Positions 17,431-27,034 of a stretch of DNA of 64,000 nt are shown here, piece after piece; within the stretch, counting starts at the first letter, position 1; each line of letters starts with the position of its first letter. The notes beneath the pieces were generated by a model. That model ran no database searches. It was not told the origin of the DNA and was given only the letters and a program-made list of their open reading frames with translations. Source of the stretch: an uncultured Lachnospiraceae bacterium (lineage in GTDB: Bacteria; Bacillota; Clostridia; Lachnospirales; Lachnospiraceae); NCBI GenBank assembly GCA_910579395.1, contig CAJTUC010000008.1, positions 50,168 through 114,167 of the forward strand, read 5' to 3'. A program made the position numbers and the translations under genes.

Positions 17431-18636
17431 ATGGAAAAAATTAAAATGACGACCCCATTAGTCGAAATGGATGGAGATGAGATGACGAGAATTCTCTGGA
17501 AGATGATCAAGGACGAGCTGTTGCTGCCTTATATTGATCTGAAGACAGAGTACTATGATCTGGGGCTGGAATACCGCAATGAAACGAACGACCAGGTAAC
17601 GCTCGATTCCGCAGAGGCGACAAAGAAATATGGTGTTGCAGTAAAATGTGCGACGATTACTCCAAATGCGGCCAGAATGACGGAATACAACCTGAAAGAA
17701 ATGTGGAAAAGTCCTAACGGAACGATTCGGGCGGCGCTTGATGGAACCGTTTTCCGTGCGCCGATTGTTGTGAAAGGAATCGAGCCTTGTGTGAGAAACT
17801 GGGAAAAACCGATTACGCTTGCACGTCATGCTTATGGAGATGTTTATAAAAATACGGAAATCAAAGTGCCGGGTGCCGGAAAGGCGGAGCTCGTGTTTAC
17901 GGCAGAAGATGGAACGGAAATCCGGGAGACGATACATCAGTTTACGGGAGCTGGTATTTTACAGGGCATTCATAACACGGACAAGTCCATTACCAGCTTC
18001 GCAAAGGCCTGCTTTAACTATGCGCTGGATACGAAACAGGATTTGTGGTTCGCGACCAAAGATACGATTTCCAAGAAATATGACCATAATTTCAAGGACA
18101 TTTTCCAGGATATTTACGAGAAAGAATATGCGGAAAAATTTACGGCGGCCGGCATCGAGTATTTCTATACGCTGATTGATGATGCGGTAGCAAGAGTGAT
18201 GAAGGCCAAGGGCGGTTTTATCTGGGCTTGTAAAAATTATGACGGCGATGTCATGAGCGATATGGTCTCTTCCGCATTTGGTTCTCTTGCGATGATGACA
18301 TCCGTACTCGTATCGCCTGACGGCGTCTATGAATATGAGGCGGCCCATGGAACGGTACAGCGTCATTATTACAAACATTTAAAGGGAGAAGAGACATCTA
18401 CAAATTCCGTTGCCACCATCTTTGCATGGACCGGAGCACTTCGGAAACGGGGGGAACTGGATGGAATCAAAGAATTGATAACTTTTGCCGATAAACTGGA
18501 AAAAGCGACAATTCAGACGATTGAGGCCGGAAAAATGACAAAGGACCTGGCGCTCATAACTTCCCTGAAAGAAGTTACCGTTTTGAACAGTGAGAACTTT
18601 ATCAAGGCAGTCAGAGAGACCTTTGATAAGCTTTGA
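17431..18636 (+). CDS. icd: NADP-dependent isocitrate dehydrogenase, eukaryote-like type
   Basis: Oxidatively decarboxylates isocitrate to 2-oxoglutarate with NADP, feeding glutamate synthesis. The 401-residue length and motifs fit the dimeric type II (eukaryote-like) subfamily: [15 protein letters not shown] at the start, [24 protein letters not shown] for substrate binding, and [19 protein letters not shown] with the metal-binding aspartates, followed by [11 protein letters not shown]. Start ATG has AAGGAGG 7-8 nt upstream. It is in an operon with the GntR regulator. No citrate synthase or aconitase gene is in this window. Confidence 0.95.
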   Translation: MEKIKMTTPLVEMDGDEMTRILWKMIKDELLLPYIDLKTEYYDLGLEYRNETNDQVTLDSAEATKKYGVAVKCATITPNAARMTEYNLKEMWKSPNGTIRAALDGTVFRAPIVVKGIEPCVRNWEKPITLARHAYGDVYKNTEIKVPGAGKAELVFTAEDGTEIRETIHQFTGAGILQGIHNTDKSITSFAKACFNYALDTKQDLWFATKDTISKKYDHNFKDIFQDIYEKEYAEKFTAAGIEYFYTLIDDAVARVMKAKGGFIWACKNYDGDVMSDMVSSAFGSLAMMTSVLVSPDGVYEYEAAHGTVQRHYYKHLKGEETSTNSVATIFAWTGALRKRGELDGIKELITFADKLEKATIQTIEAGKMTKDLALITSLKEVTVLNSENFIKAVRETFDKL

Positions 18637-18677
18637 TGTTCACTTATGCGGTGGCATGAGGGGAAAGCGGAGAACGA

Positions 18678-18725
18678 AAAGCCGGTCAGCAGGCCGGCTT
18701 TAAGGGGGCGGGTATGCCCCCTTTT
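18678..18725 (+). terminator. Double hairpin terminator between convergent genes
   Basis: AAAGCCGG (18678-18685) pairs with CCGGCTTT (18694-18701), and directly after it AAGGGGGC (18702-18709) pairs with GCCCCCTT (18716-18723), ending in TTTT. It ends the icd operon. The gene beyond it is transcribed towards it. Confidence 0.8.
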
Positions 18726-18742
18726 GATATGAAAGGAATCCT

Positions 18743-20668
18743 TTAATTGTCTTCTGACAAAAGTTCCCATTTCTCATACAGAGCTTCCAGTTCGGCTTCG
18801 TTCTTTTCTTTTTCTGTCGATAATTCCTGCAGTTTTGCAACGTTGGTACAGATTTCCGGTTCCGACATTTTCAAATCGATTTCCGCATTTCGTTTTTCCA
18901 GTGCTTCAATGGCCTCTTCACATTTTTTGAGATCATTCTCCTTTTTTCGTTTTGCGGCCTGTTGTTCCTTACGGCTTTTCCAGTCCTGCTTGTTTTCCGA
19001 GTCTGCCTTTTCTGCGGAAGGGACAGAGAAAGAAGTGGCAGTAGGAGCGGGGACGGAGATTCTTTCTGCTTTTTTCTCGAGATAGTATTCATAGTTGCCA
19101 TGATACTCTGTCAGCGTTTGACCGTTCAATTCCAGGATGCGGTTTGCCGTTTTGTTAATGAAATAACGGTCATGGGAGACATAAAGGACCGTTCCGGTAT
19201 AAGCGTTCAGAGCGCTTTCCAGTATTTCCTTGGATATGATATCCAGATGGTTCGTCGGCTCATCGAGAATCAAAAAGTTGGATTCTGAAAGCATCAGTTT
19301 GGCAAGCGAGAGGCGGCCCCGTTCTCCACCGCTCAGCGCCGATATTTTTTTGAACACATCCTCTCCGGTAAAAAGGAATGCGGCAAGCGTGTTTCGGATT
19401 TCGGTGTTGTTCAGATAGGGATGATCATCCGAAATTTCGTCAAATAATGTTTTTTCAGGATGGAGAACATGGTGTTCCTGATCATAATAGCCGATTTCCA
19501 CATTCGTGCCGAGGCGGATCAGACCGTTGTCAGGCGGCAGTAATTCATTGATGATTTTCAGGATCGTCGTCTTTCCGGTTCCGTTGTCACCGATGATGGC
19601 AACGTGTTCTCCGCGTTTTATCTCGAAGGACAGCTGCTTAAAAAGGTTCAGGGGGCCGAAAGATTTGGATATGTTTTCCACGCGCAGGACATCGTTCCCG
19701 CTTAGGATGCGGGGTTCTAAATGTAGTTTCATATCGCTGCGGACTTCGGTCGGCTTTTCCAGAACATCGATTTTATTTAGCATTTTCTCACGGCTCTCGG
19801 CACGTTTAATGGATTTTTCCCGGTTAAAAGAGCGCAGTTTTTCAATGACCGCTTCCTGATGCTTGATTTCGCGCTGCTGGTTCATATAGGCATTGTACTC
19901 AGCCAGGCGGAGCATTTCCTTTTTGGAAGCATAAGCGGAATAATTGCCGGTGAATATGGTTGCTTTTGTGTTGTCCAGTTCGATAATCTTTCCGGCGATG
20001 CGGTCCAGAAAATAACGGTCATGGGAAACGATGATAACGGCTCCTTTATAGTTCAGCAAATATGTTTCCAGCCAGGCAATGGAAGACATATCGAGATGAT
20101 TCGTAGGCTCATCCAGAATGATCAGTTCAGGCTTCTGTAAAAGAAGTTTTCCCAGCGCAACGCGTGTCTTCTGGCCGCCGGAAAGGGTGTCAATGGATTT
20201 GGAGAATTCGCTTTCCTCAAATCCAAGACCTTTCAGGACTCCCGTCAGCTCGCTCCGGTAAGCGTAACCATTAGCGGATTCAAAGGCATGCGTCAGACCA
20301 GCATAGTGTTCCATCAGTTTAGGCAGATTTTCTTCGGAGGCGGTCTTCATCTGCAGTTCCACGGAGCGCATCCGCTGTTCCATATCGACAATATTCTGCC
20401 GCACAGAAAGCAGCTCGTCGTAGATCGTATTTTCGCTGGAGACAGCCTGATGCTGTGAAAGGTAGCCGATGGTCTTGTCCTTTGCGAGCGTGACAATACC
20501 ATCATCGGCAGACAGTTCACCCATGATAATGCGAAGCAGCGTTGTCTTGCCGGCTCCGTTGATACCGACGATGGCAGCTTTGTCATATTCTTCGATATGA
20601 AAGGAGACGTCCCGCAGAACGGGAACCTCCTGAAATGATTTATGTATATGATTAACAGAAAGTATCAT
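18743..20668 (-). CDS. ABC-F family ATPase (ribosome-associated)
   Basis: A 641-residue soluble protein with two ABC ATPase domains and no membrane part, typical of ABC-F proteins that act at the ribosomal E-site. Domain 1 has Walker A GINGAGKTT (K41), signature LSGGQKTRVALGKLL and Walker B LIILDEPTNHLD; domain 2 has Walker A GDNGTGKTT (about residue 365), signature LSGGERGRLSLAKLM and Walker B FLILDEPTNHLD. The interdomain linker is charged and helical, and the C-terminal 100 residues are a Lys/Glu coiled coil. Subtype (housekeeping or antibiotic protection) cannot be decided here. Start ATG follows GGAGG by 7 nt. It is one of the few minus-strand genes. Confidence 0.93.
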   Translation of the reverse strand: MILSVNHIHKSFQEVPVLRDVSFHIEEYDKAAIVGINGAGKTTLLRIIMGELSADDGIVTLAKDKTIGYLSQHQAVSSENTIYDELLSVRQNIVDMEQRMRSVELQMKTASEENLPKLMEHYAGLTHAFESANGYAYRSELTGVLKGLGFEESEFSKSIDTLSGGQKTRVALGKLLLQKPELIILDEPTNHLDMSSIAWLETYLLNYKGAVIIVSHDRYFLDRIAGKIIELDNTKATIFTGNYSAYASKKEMLRLAEYNAYMNQQREIKHQEAVIEKLRSFNREKSIKRAESREKMLNKIDVLEKPTEVRSDMKLHLEPRILSGNDVLRVENISKSFGPLNLFKQLSFEIKRGEHVAIIGDNGTGKTTILKIINELLPPDNGLIRLGTNVEIGYYDQEHHVLHPEKTLFDEISDDHPYLNNTEIRNTLAAFLFTGEDVFKKISALSGGERGRLSLAKLMLSESNFLILDEPTNHLDIISKEILESALNAYTGTVLYVSHDRYFINKTANRILELNGQTLTEYHGNYEYYLEKKAERISVPAPTATSFSVPSAEKADSENKQDWKSRKEQQAAKRKKENDLKKCEEAIEALEKRNAEIDLKMSEPEICTNVAKLQELSTEKEKNEAELEALYEKWELLSEDN

Positions 20669-20728
20669 GTGAATTCCTCCATTCCTTCTCTGAATAGTTT
20701 ACAGAGCAAATGAGGAACTGTCAATTTA

Positions 20729-20757
20729 TTGACAGAAAAAATATATTTGTATATACT
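20729..20757 (+). promoter_or_regulatory. Sigma-A-like promoter
   Basis: TTGACA (20729-20734), 17-nt spacer, TATACT (20752-20757). It lies 27 bp before the ATG of the membrane protein at 20784 and is divergent from the ABC-F gene. Confidence 0.75.
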
Positions 20758-20783
20758 GAATAGAACTGGAGGTAGGGCGGCGG

Positions 20784-22460
20784 ATGTTGACAATATTGTT
20801 AAGTTGGATTTATACGGCTCTGATTTGTACGTTGATCGGAACAGGCGTGTTGTGCGCTGTTAAAAAGATAAAATTTTCATGGACCTGTTACATGATGGCG
20901 GGTATCATTGCAATTACTGTTTATGTGGAGTTTTTCAGTATCTTTGCCAAAATAGGCATCCTGGCGCATGGAATCATGATTGTGGCAGCGCTGTTTATCG
21001 GATATTTCAGAAGAAAAGAGCTTGGGCAGCTTTTCAGAACGTATCGGGGTGTCATATGTTCCTGGGAAGGATTTTTTTATTGTTGTTTTATTTTGTTAAT
21101 CGCCTTTTTTACGTCCAGAGGCGATTTTCATACGGATACCAATATTTATCATGCGGCGGCAATCCGCTTATATGAAGAATATGGGGTATTAAAGGGAGCA
21201 GGAAATCTGCAGCTTCATTATGCTTATAACAGCGCATATCTTGCGTTTGCTTCCATATTCAGTCTGAACTGGCTGTTCGGCCGTTCTTTGCATACGACAA
21301 CAGGATTGCTGGAGGTGGTCATGTGCCTGTATGCTTTTCATGGGTTAAAGGATTTTAAGCGGCATGAGAGCCATATGGCGGATATGATGCGGGTTGGAAT
21401 TTTGTTTTATACGTTGGTCAATGTGACGCGCAGTATGTCGCCGGCAACAGATTATGCGGTCATGTACTTCGTTTTTTTTGTATTGACAGCGTGGTGCGAC
21501 TATATGGAACAGAAAAATATTGAGGGGGATATGGCAGCATATGCCATGCTTGCCGTTGCAGCCGTTTTTGTTGCCACACTTAAATTTTCAGCGTGCCTGC
21601 TTGTCCTTCTTGCCATTTATCCGGCAGTATCATTTATTAAAGAGAAAAGGTGGAAAGAAATTGCGGTTTATATTTTGTGCGGCTGTTTGATTCTGATTCC
21701 TTTTTTTATCAGGAACTATTTGATTTCAGGATGGCTTCTATATCCTTTTGACGGCATTGATATTTTTCAGCCGGAATGGAAGATACCGAAAGAATATCTT
21801 CTTATAGATGCCGGACAGATCAAGGTGTGGGGAAGGTGTCTGTATGATATTGCGAAGATTGACCTCCCGGTAACAGAATGGTTTCCCGTCTGGTGGGAGC
21901 ATCAATTTCGATATGAGCAGATGTTTCTTGGCGCGGTGTTCCTTGCGGCGCTCCTGCAGTCGATCATTTTATTCGTAAGGCTGGTGAGGAAACGACCGCC
22001 CTGCTTTTCACTTGTGGTACTGCATCTGACGATATGGGGAAATCTTATAGTGTGGTTCTTCATGGCGCCGTTCATTAGATATGGGCTTGCTTTTTTATTT
22101 GCGGTCATTATGATGGCGGTAGGAGAATGTATCAGTATGAAGTGGGAAGGATTCTTCAGGATTGTAACAGGTGGACTGTTGTTCTGCATTTTGGTTTCGG
22201 TCAGTCCGTATTGGGATCAGTACATTACGGATGCCGGCGTTTTTGTAAAACATACGTTAAAGGAGCCTTATTATATTTGGCAGAAAGATTATGATGTGGG
22301 AAATATGGAAAGCCTTGAGATAAATGGAAATCGGATTTATTTTGCAACAGAGGATGAAGTGAACAGTTATCATGTTTATCCGGGAACCTGTTATGAGGGG
22401 ATGCTGGAGCGGAGTACATTAATAGGGGATAAGATTGAGGATGGCTTTCGGGCAAAATAA
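20784..22460 (+). CDS. Large polytopic membrane protein, GT-C-like (LIC_10190 type)
   Basis: A 558-residue protein with roughly a dozen hydrophobic segments. After the third or fourth segment comes RGDFHTDTNIYHAAAIRLYE followed by GNLQLHYAYNSAYLAF, an acidic/aromatic extracytoplasmic loop like those in GT-C-fold glycosyltransferases and LIC_10190-like proteins. The C-terminal 60 residues are soluble. A role in transferring sugars from lipid carriers is plausible by fold only. Start ATG follows GGAGG. It is the first of three such proteins in the window (also 30945 and 44287); the three are not obviously alike in sequence. Confidence 0.7.
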   Translation: MLTILLSWIYTALICTLIGTGVLCAVKKIKFSWTCYMMAGIIAITVYVEFFSIFAKIGILAHGIMIVAALFIGYFRRKELGQLFRTYRGVICSWEGFFYCCFILLIAFFTSRGDFHTDTNIYHAAAIRLYEEYGVLKGAGNLQLHYAYNSAYLAFASIFSLNWLFGRSLHTTTGLLEVVMCLYAFHGLKDFKRHESHMADMMRVGILFYTLVNVTRSMSPATDYAVMYFVFFVLTAWCDYMEQKNIEGDMAAYAMLAVAAVFVATLKFSACLLVLLAIYPAVSFIKEKRWKEIAVYILCGCLILIPFFIRNYLISGWLLYPFDGIDIFQPEWKIPKEYLLIDAGQIKVWGRCLYDIAKIDLPVTEWFPVWWEHQFRYEQMFLGAVFLAALLQSIILFVRLVRKRPPCFSLVVLHLTIWGNLIVWFFMAPFIRYGLAFLFAVIMMAVGECISMKWEGFFRIVTGGLLFCILVSVSPYWDQYITDAGVFVKHTLKEPYYIWQKDYDVGNMESLEINGNRIYFATEDEVNSYHVYPGTCYEGMLERSTLIGDKIEDGFRAK

Positions 22461-22518
22461 CAGGTGATCTGAAAAAGTGAACTGTTACAAGGAAACAGAA
22501 AAGTATAACTGGCTGAAC

Positions 22519-22547
22519 TTGCGCTTTTTGAACAGATAGAATATAAT
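22519..22547 (+). promoter_or_regulatory. Sigma-A-like promoter of rex
   Basis: TTGCGC (22519-22524), 17-nt spacer, TATAAT (22542-22547). A transcript from here would begin near 22554, so an ATG at 22556 would have no ribosome site. This supports the GTG at 22586, preceded by AGGAGG, as the rex start. Confidence 0.65.
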
Positions 22548-22585
22548 ATAATATTATGGAAAGAAATGTACAGGAGGCGGCGTCG

Positions 22586-23218
22586 GTGGAAGAAAAAGAG
22601 ATTTCACAGGCTGTTATCGGTCGTCTGCCAAGATATTTCAGATATCTGGGGCAGCTAAAGGATGAAGGAATTGAAAGGGTGTCTTCGCAGGAGTTAAGCG
22701 ATATTATGAAGGTTACGGCATCCCAGATCCGTCAGGACCTGAACCATTTTGGCGGATTTGGCCAGCAGGGATATGGTTATAATGTCGGATATTTATACGA
22801 GGAAATCGGTAAGATTCTGGGACTTGACAAGGAACATAAACTGATTATTATCGGTGCCGGTCATTTGGGACAGGCTCTGGCAAATTATGTGAATTTTGAG
22901 CGCAGAGGATTCATCTTCTGTGGTATTTTCGATAATGACCCCGCTGTTTACGGGACGAAGATACGGGATATCGAGGTGCGGCCGGTAGAGGAAATGGAAG
23001 ACTTTATCAAGAGCAACAATGTTGATATTGCGGTACTAACAATACCAAAGCAGTGCGCTGCTGCCATTGCAGAACGGCTGGTATCCTGTGGCATCAGGGC
23101 GATTTGGAATTTTGCCCATGTGGATTTAAATGTATCGGAAGAAATTCAGGTGGAAAACGTACATTTGCTGGATAGCTTAATGAAGCTTTCTTATAATTTG
23201 GCTTCCCGTAGAAAGTGA
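22586..23218 (+). CDS. rex: Redox-sensing transcriptional repressor Rex
   Basis: Senses the NADH/NAD ratio and represses fermentation and electron-transfer genes when NADH is low. The 210-residue protein has an N-terminal winged helix (AVIGRLPRYFRYLGQL, ASQIRQDLNHFGGFGQQGYG) and a Rossmann domain with GAGHLGQALANY and a C-terminal dimerisation helix (VHLLDSLMKLSYNLA). GTG 22586 is preferred over ATG 22556 because AGGAGG lies 8 nt upstream and family members begin at this point. No Rex box was recognised at its own promoter. The gene is followed by a palindromic repeat element. Confidence 0.95.
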   Translation: MEEKEISQAVIGRLPRYFRYLGQLKDEGIERVSSQELSDIMKVTASQIRQDLNHFGGFGQQGYGYNVGYLYEEIGKILGLDKEHKLIIIGAGHLGQALANYVNFERRGFIFCGIFDNDPAVYGTKIRDIEVRPVEEMEDFIKSNNVDIAVLTIPKQCAAAIAERLVSCGIRAIWNFAHVDLNVSEEIQVENVHLLDSLMKLSYNLASRRK

Positions 23219-23221
23219 GTA

Positions 23222-23372
23222 CTGTGAAAAGTCAAATACCCCGCAGCAGGCTGACGGGGCATCAAACTTGCAACGCGGCAGGCTGCAGGGTATTTGACCC
23301 TCGCGGCATTCGCCAAATGCTCGTGCAAGCACGGCGCTTGGCTCATTGCTCGCGGAAATAAATTTTTCACAG
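23222..23372. repeat. 151-bp palindromic intergenic element with 9-bp terminal inverted repeats
   Basis: CTGTGAAAA (23222-23230) and TTTTCACAG (23364-23372) are perfect inverted ends. Inside, GTCAAATACCC (23231-23241) pairs with GGGTATTTGAC (23288-23298), and a second hairpin combines GCCAA (23312-23316) with TTGGC (23338-23342) around CGTGC and GCACG. Just outside, GACGAAT (23372-23378) pairs with ATTCGTC (23381-23387), and a further TTCACAG lies at 23414-23420. There is no open frame of note. It looks like a MITE-like or REP-like structured repeat inserted between rex and the next gene. Confidence 0.7.
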
Positions 23373-23443
23373 ACGAATTTATTCGTCTTGCAAATATTGT
23401 ACTTGCGTACAAATTCACAGGTTAAGCAAAAGGGGGAGAAATG

Positions 23444-24082
23444 ATGAATGATAATGATTTGAAAAAGGCGCTGGCAGGAAAAAATATTCCGCTGCTGACG
23501 CTGGACAATAAGTGGCACAAACTCATATCTCCGGCGGATAAGACACAGCAGATGAGAGCGCTTGAAGAGAAATTGAATGAACTTGTCAAAAGGCAGGGCA
23601 AGGTCACGACGGATGGAAAAGATATCGTTAAAATTAAGAAAAAGTTGATGAGCGAAGTGCTTGCTATCGCGGATGCACTTTACAAAGACCCATACAACCA
23701 GAAACTGCTGAGGGATATGGAAGAGCACGAGAGGCTTTTGAAAGAATGTAACGAGAAAATTGCCATTTATGAGGGCGAGAAGACAGGGCTGCCTGCGGAA
23801 ATCGATAAAGTCAACAGAAAGCTGATGATGGCAACAATGGAGGTCTGTTACAGGAAACTTCGGGAAAACGCAAGAGAAATAACCTCGCTCGATATTTGGA
23901 TAAATCAGATGCGCAGGGAGTTAAAGAAAAAAGCCGTCAGAAAACAGGAAATGGAAGAAACCAACCATAAGACATATGCTTATATGCACGATATTTTCGG
24001 AGCGGATGTCATAGAGATTTTTGACAGGAAATATCATCCGGAAGGAACCGGGGCAAAAGAAAAGAAAGTAAAAAAAGGATAA
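23444..24082 (+). CDS. Coiled-coil protein of unknown function
   Basis: A soluble, highly charged protein of 212 residues, mostly helical with heptad-like Leu/Lys/Glu patterns (about residues 38-165), no signal peptide and no membrane segment. No catalytic motif is visible. The ATG at 23444 sits 5-6 nt after GGGGGAG and is preferred to the one at 23441. A good terminator follows at 24087. It stands alone between rex and nnr. I do not recognise a named family. Confidence 0.75.
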   Translation: MNDNDLKKALAGKNIPLLTLDNKWHKLISPADKTQQMRALEEKLNELVKRQGKVTTDGKDIVKIKKKLMSEVLAIADALYKDPYNQKLLRDMEEHERLLKECNEKIAIYEGEKTGLPAEIDKVNRKLMMATMEVCYRKLRENAREITSLDIWINQMRRELKKKAVRKQEMEETNHKTYAYMHDIFGADVIEIFDRKYHPEGTGAKEKKVKKG

Positions 24083-24086
24083 AATG

Positions 24087-24116
24087 CGCCGGAATCAAAA
24101 GATTTTGGCGTTTTTT
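24087..24116 (+). terminator. Rho-independent terminator
   Basis: CGCCGGAATC (24087-24096) pairs with GATTTTGGCG (24101-24110), using two G-U pairs around an AAAA loop, and is followed by TTTTTT. Confidence 0.85.
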
Positions 24117-24168
24117 GGTTAACGGCCGGATATGAAGGGATGAGACGAAACGAAAGGGCGGGAAGCGG

Positions 24169-25713
24169 ATGGAATATCTTGTAACACAGGCGGAGATGCA
24201 GCAGTATGATAGAAATACAATTGAACGTCTGCATATGCCGGCGCCTGTTTTGATGGAGCGGGCCGCGCTTGCGACGGTCGAACAGATCAGGAAAGAGAAG
24301 GGTGATGCGCCATATCATGTACTTGTTGTGGCGGGCGGCGGCAATAATGGCGGAGATGGACTTGCAGTCGGCAGACTTTTGATGCTGCAGGGCTGTTCCG
24401 TTGATTTTGTGCTGATTGGTTCCCGGGAAAAATGCAGCAGGGAAACGGCGTTACAGCTTAGCATTCTTTTGCAGTATGGATATGATCCTTATGACAGAAT
24501 CCCGGATGATGAATATGATATAGTAATCGATGCGATTTTCGGCGTCGGTCTTTCCCGCGGGGTAGAGGGCATCTATCGGGAAGCTGTCTGTGCAGTCAAT
24601 GATAAGAACAGTTATGTCTGTGCGATCGATATTCCTTCCGGCGTTCATGCCGATTCCGGACAGATTCTGGGATGTGCGGTACGGGCTGATCTGACGGTCA
24701 CTTACGGTTTTTATAAATTGGGACAGTTCCTCTATCCGGGCGCAGGATGTTGTGGTAAAATCATATGCGGACAGATAGGAATTGATGAGCATAGTTTTTT
24801 TGGAATGCAGCCCCGTTTTTATACTTATACCGCATCGAAAGACGTGCGGCTGCCGGTGCGCAGGCCCGACGGGAATAAAGGGACTTTCGGGAAAGTGCTC
24901 GTCATAGCCGGAAGCAGTACGATATGCGGCGCTGCTCTGCTTGCCGGAAAGAGTGTTCTCAGAATGGGGGCCGGGATGGTGCGTATCGTGACGGCCAGAC
25001 AGAATCTGGGAATTTTACAGCAGGCGCTGCCGGAAGCAATGTTCACGGTTTATGATGCGGTATCATGGCCAGAGAATGAGCTGGACGAAACTTTTGCGGA
25101 AGCCTTTCGAAAAGCTCTTGGGTGGGCAGACTGTATTTTGCTCGGACCGGGAATCGGAACGGGAAAAGAAGCAGAATGGCTGCTCAATTGCTGTTTACAG
25201 GAGAGCGGACTGCCAATGGTGATCGATGCGGATGGAGTGAATCTGTTAGCAGAAGGAAAGCTTTTGTCCGGTATGGAAAAAACAGCGGAGAAAACGGAGC
25301 GCAGGCTGATTTTAACGCCGCATCTTGGAGAGTTTTCCAGACTTTTCGGATGCAGCATATCGGAGGCGTCCAGGAATCTGATATCCTATCCGGCAGAGCT
25401 TGCCGATAAGCTCAATAGTATTGTCGTCTGTAAGGATGCGAGAACGGTCGTTGCCTGTCCGGAGAGAGTGCAGATTTATCTTAATACTTCCGGTAATGCA
25501 GGCATGGCGACAGCCGGTTCAGGGGATGTGCTGGCTGGTATGATTACCGGACTTCTGGCACAGGGAATGGAAGCGGAGGATGCCGCAGTCATGGGGGTTT
25601 ACCTGCATGGTCTGGCCGGAGATATTGCAGCTCACGTTCATGGTGAACGCAGCATGACGGCATCGGATATCATCGAACAGTTTCCGCAGGTATTTCGTAC
25701 CGTTGAAGGATGA
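24169..25713 (+). CDS. nnr: Bifunctional NAD(P)H-hydrate epimerase/dehydratase
   Basis: Repairs damaged NAD(P)H hydrates. The N-terminal half (about 1-215) is the YjeF_N/NnrE epimerase, with AGGGNNGGDGLAVGRLL and IDAIFGVGLSR. The C-terminal half (about 225-510) is the ATP- or ADP-dependent NnrD dehydratase, with GTFGKVLVIAGSSTICGAAL, LLGPGIGTG, VIDADGVN, LTPHLGEFSRLF and NAGMATAGSGDVLAGMI. The 514-residue length is normal for the fused form. Adjacent to alr, as in many Firmicutes. Start ATG follows GGGAAGCGG. Confidence 0.95.
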   Translation: MEYLVTQAEMQQYDRNTIERLHMPAPVLMERAALATVEQIRKEKGDAPYHVLVVAGGGNNGGDGLAVGRLLMLQGCSVDFVLIGSREKCSRETALQLSILLQYGYDPYDRIPDDEYDIVIDAIFGVGLSRGVEGIYREAVCAVNDKNSYVCAIDIPSGVHADSGQILGCAVRADLTVTYGFYKLGQFLYPGAGCCGKIICGQIGIDEHSFFGMQPRFYTYTASKDVRLPVRRPDGNKGTFGKVLVIAGSSTICGAALLAGKSVLRMGAGMVRIVTARQNLGILQQALPEAMFTVYDAVSWPENELDETFAEAFRKALGWADCILLGPGIGTGKEAEWLLNCCLQESGLPMVIDADGVNLLAEGKLLSGMEKTAEKTERRLILTPHLGEFSRLFGCSISEASRNLISYPAELADKLNSIVVCKDARTVVACPERVQIYLNTSGNAGMATAGSGDVLAGMITGLLAQGMEAEDAAVMGVYLHGLAGDIAAHVHGERSMTASDIIEQFPQVFRTVEG

Positions 25714-25768
25714 CAGGAACGGAAAATGTCAGAAGTATAAGGGGTGTAAGAAGGAGTATAAAACAGCT

Positions 25769-26950
25769 ATGATAGAGCAGTACAAAAGGGTATATGCGGA
25801 AGTGAATCTGGACGCGGTTCATTATAATATGGAACAGATGCGGCAGAAGACTGCGCCGGATACCCGGATCATGGGAATTATCAAAGCGGATGGATATGGA
25901 CACGGAGCGGTTCAAATCGGCAGAGAGTTGGAGACACTTGATTATGTATTCGGCTACGGCGTCGCCACGGCGGAGGAAGCTTTTATTTTACGGGAAGCAG
26001 GTCTGCATAAGCCGATCCTTGTGCTGGGATATACATTTCCCTATGCTTATGAAGAAATGATCGAAAAGGAGATCAGACCGGCGGTGTTTCGTTATGACAC
26101 GCTGGACGAACTGAACGCCTGTGCAGAGAGACTTGGGAAAAATGCGAAAATTCATATCAAAGTGGATACCGGTATGAGCAGAATCGGTATCCGGCCGGAC
26201 GAGAGCGGTCTGCAGTTCGTGAAAAAGGCACTGTCCTGTGAAGCGCTCGAGGTGGAAGGTGTCTTTACCCATTTTGCCAAAGCGGATGAAGCGGATAAAA
26301 CATCTGCTTATCGACAGATTGACCTAATGAGTCAGTTTATAGATAAAGCAGAGGCGGATACCGGATTTCGGATTCCAATCAAACATTGTTCCAACAGCGC
26401 CGGTATTCTGGAGATTCGGGAAGCGAATATGGATATGGTGCGCGCCGGGATTACTCTGTATGGTCTGTGGCCTTCGGAAGAGGTAAGCCGTGACAGTATT
26501 TCGCTGCGGCCGCTTTTATCCTTAAAGAGCAGAATCGTCTGCATCAAAGAGGTGGATGCTGGCGGGCAGATCAGTTATGGAGGCATTTATACGGCTGAGA
26601 AAAATATGCGGGTAGCGACCATTCCTGTCGGCTATGGCGACGGGTATCCGAGAGGGCTGTCGGGGAAAGGCTGTGTGCTGATCTGTGGTAAACGGGCGCC
26701 GATTCTTGGCAGGGTCTGCATGGATCAGTTTATGGTCAGTGTAGAAGAAATTCCGGAGGCAGAAGAGGGAATGGAAGTCACGCTCATCGGAAAAGATCAG
26801 GATGAGCAGATTACGATGGAAGAAATCGGTGCATTGTCAGGTCGGTTCAATTATGAACTTGCCTGTAATTTGGGCAAACGGATTCCGAGGGTCTATGTAA
26901 AGAATGGCCGGATAACGGATACGAAAGATTATTATAAAGATTTTGGATAG
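25769..26950 (+). CDS. alr: Alanine racemase
   Basis: PLP enzyme that makes D-alanine for peptidoglycan. The 393-residue product has the PLP lysine K39 in IIKADGYGHGAV and the second catalytic residue Y270 in ISYGGIYTA; other family signatures include HIKVDTGMSRIGI and GRVCMDQFMV. The frame is open back to 25703, but the ATG at 25769 (AAGGAG upstream) matches the family start, and the extra 22 residues would be basic and unlike it. It is followed by mazF as in Bacillus. Confidence 0.95.
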   Translation: MIEQYKRVYAEVNLDAVHYNMEQMRQKTAPDTRIMGIIKADGYGHGAVQIGRELETLDYVFGYGVATAEEAFILREAGLHKPILVLGYTFPYAYEEMIEKEIRPAVFRYDTLDELNACAERLGKNAKIHIKVDTGMSRIGIRPDESGLQFVKKALSCEALEVEGVFTHFAKADEADKTSAYRQIDLMSQFIDKAEADTGFRIPIKHCSNSAGILEIREANMDMVRAGITLYGLWPSEEVSRDSISLRPLLSLKSRIVCIKEVDAGGQISYGGIYTAEKNMRVATIPVGYGDGYPRGLSGKGCVLICGKRAPILGRVCMDQFMVSVEEIPEAEEGMEVTLIGKDQDEQITMEEIGALSGRFNYELACNLGKRIPRVYVKNGRITDTKDYYKDFG

Positions 26951-27034
26951 TCTTATGTGTATACCTTCAGAGAAATTGGCAATACTATTGCTGTCAGTTA
27001 GAATTGCTGAATTGATTGAAGGAAGTGTGTATAT

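Noticed and set aside
22556..22585. Longer Rex start at ATG 22556
   Set aside because: It lies about 2 nt from the expected transcription start with no ribosome site; GTG 22586 follows AGGAGG and matches the family length.
25703..25768. 22-residue N-terminal extension of alanine racemase
   Set aside because: It is basic, unlike the family, and lacks a ribosome site; ATG 25769 has AAGGAG and gives normal length.
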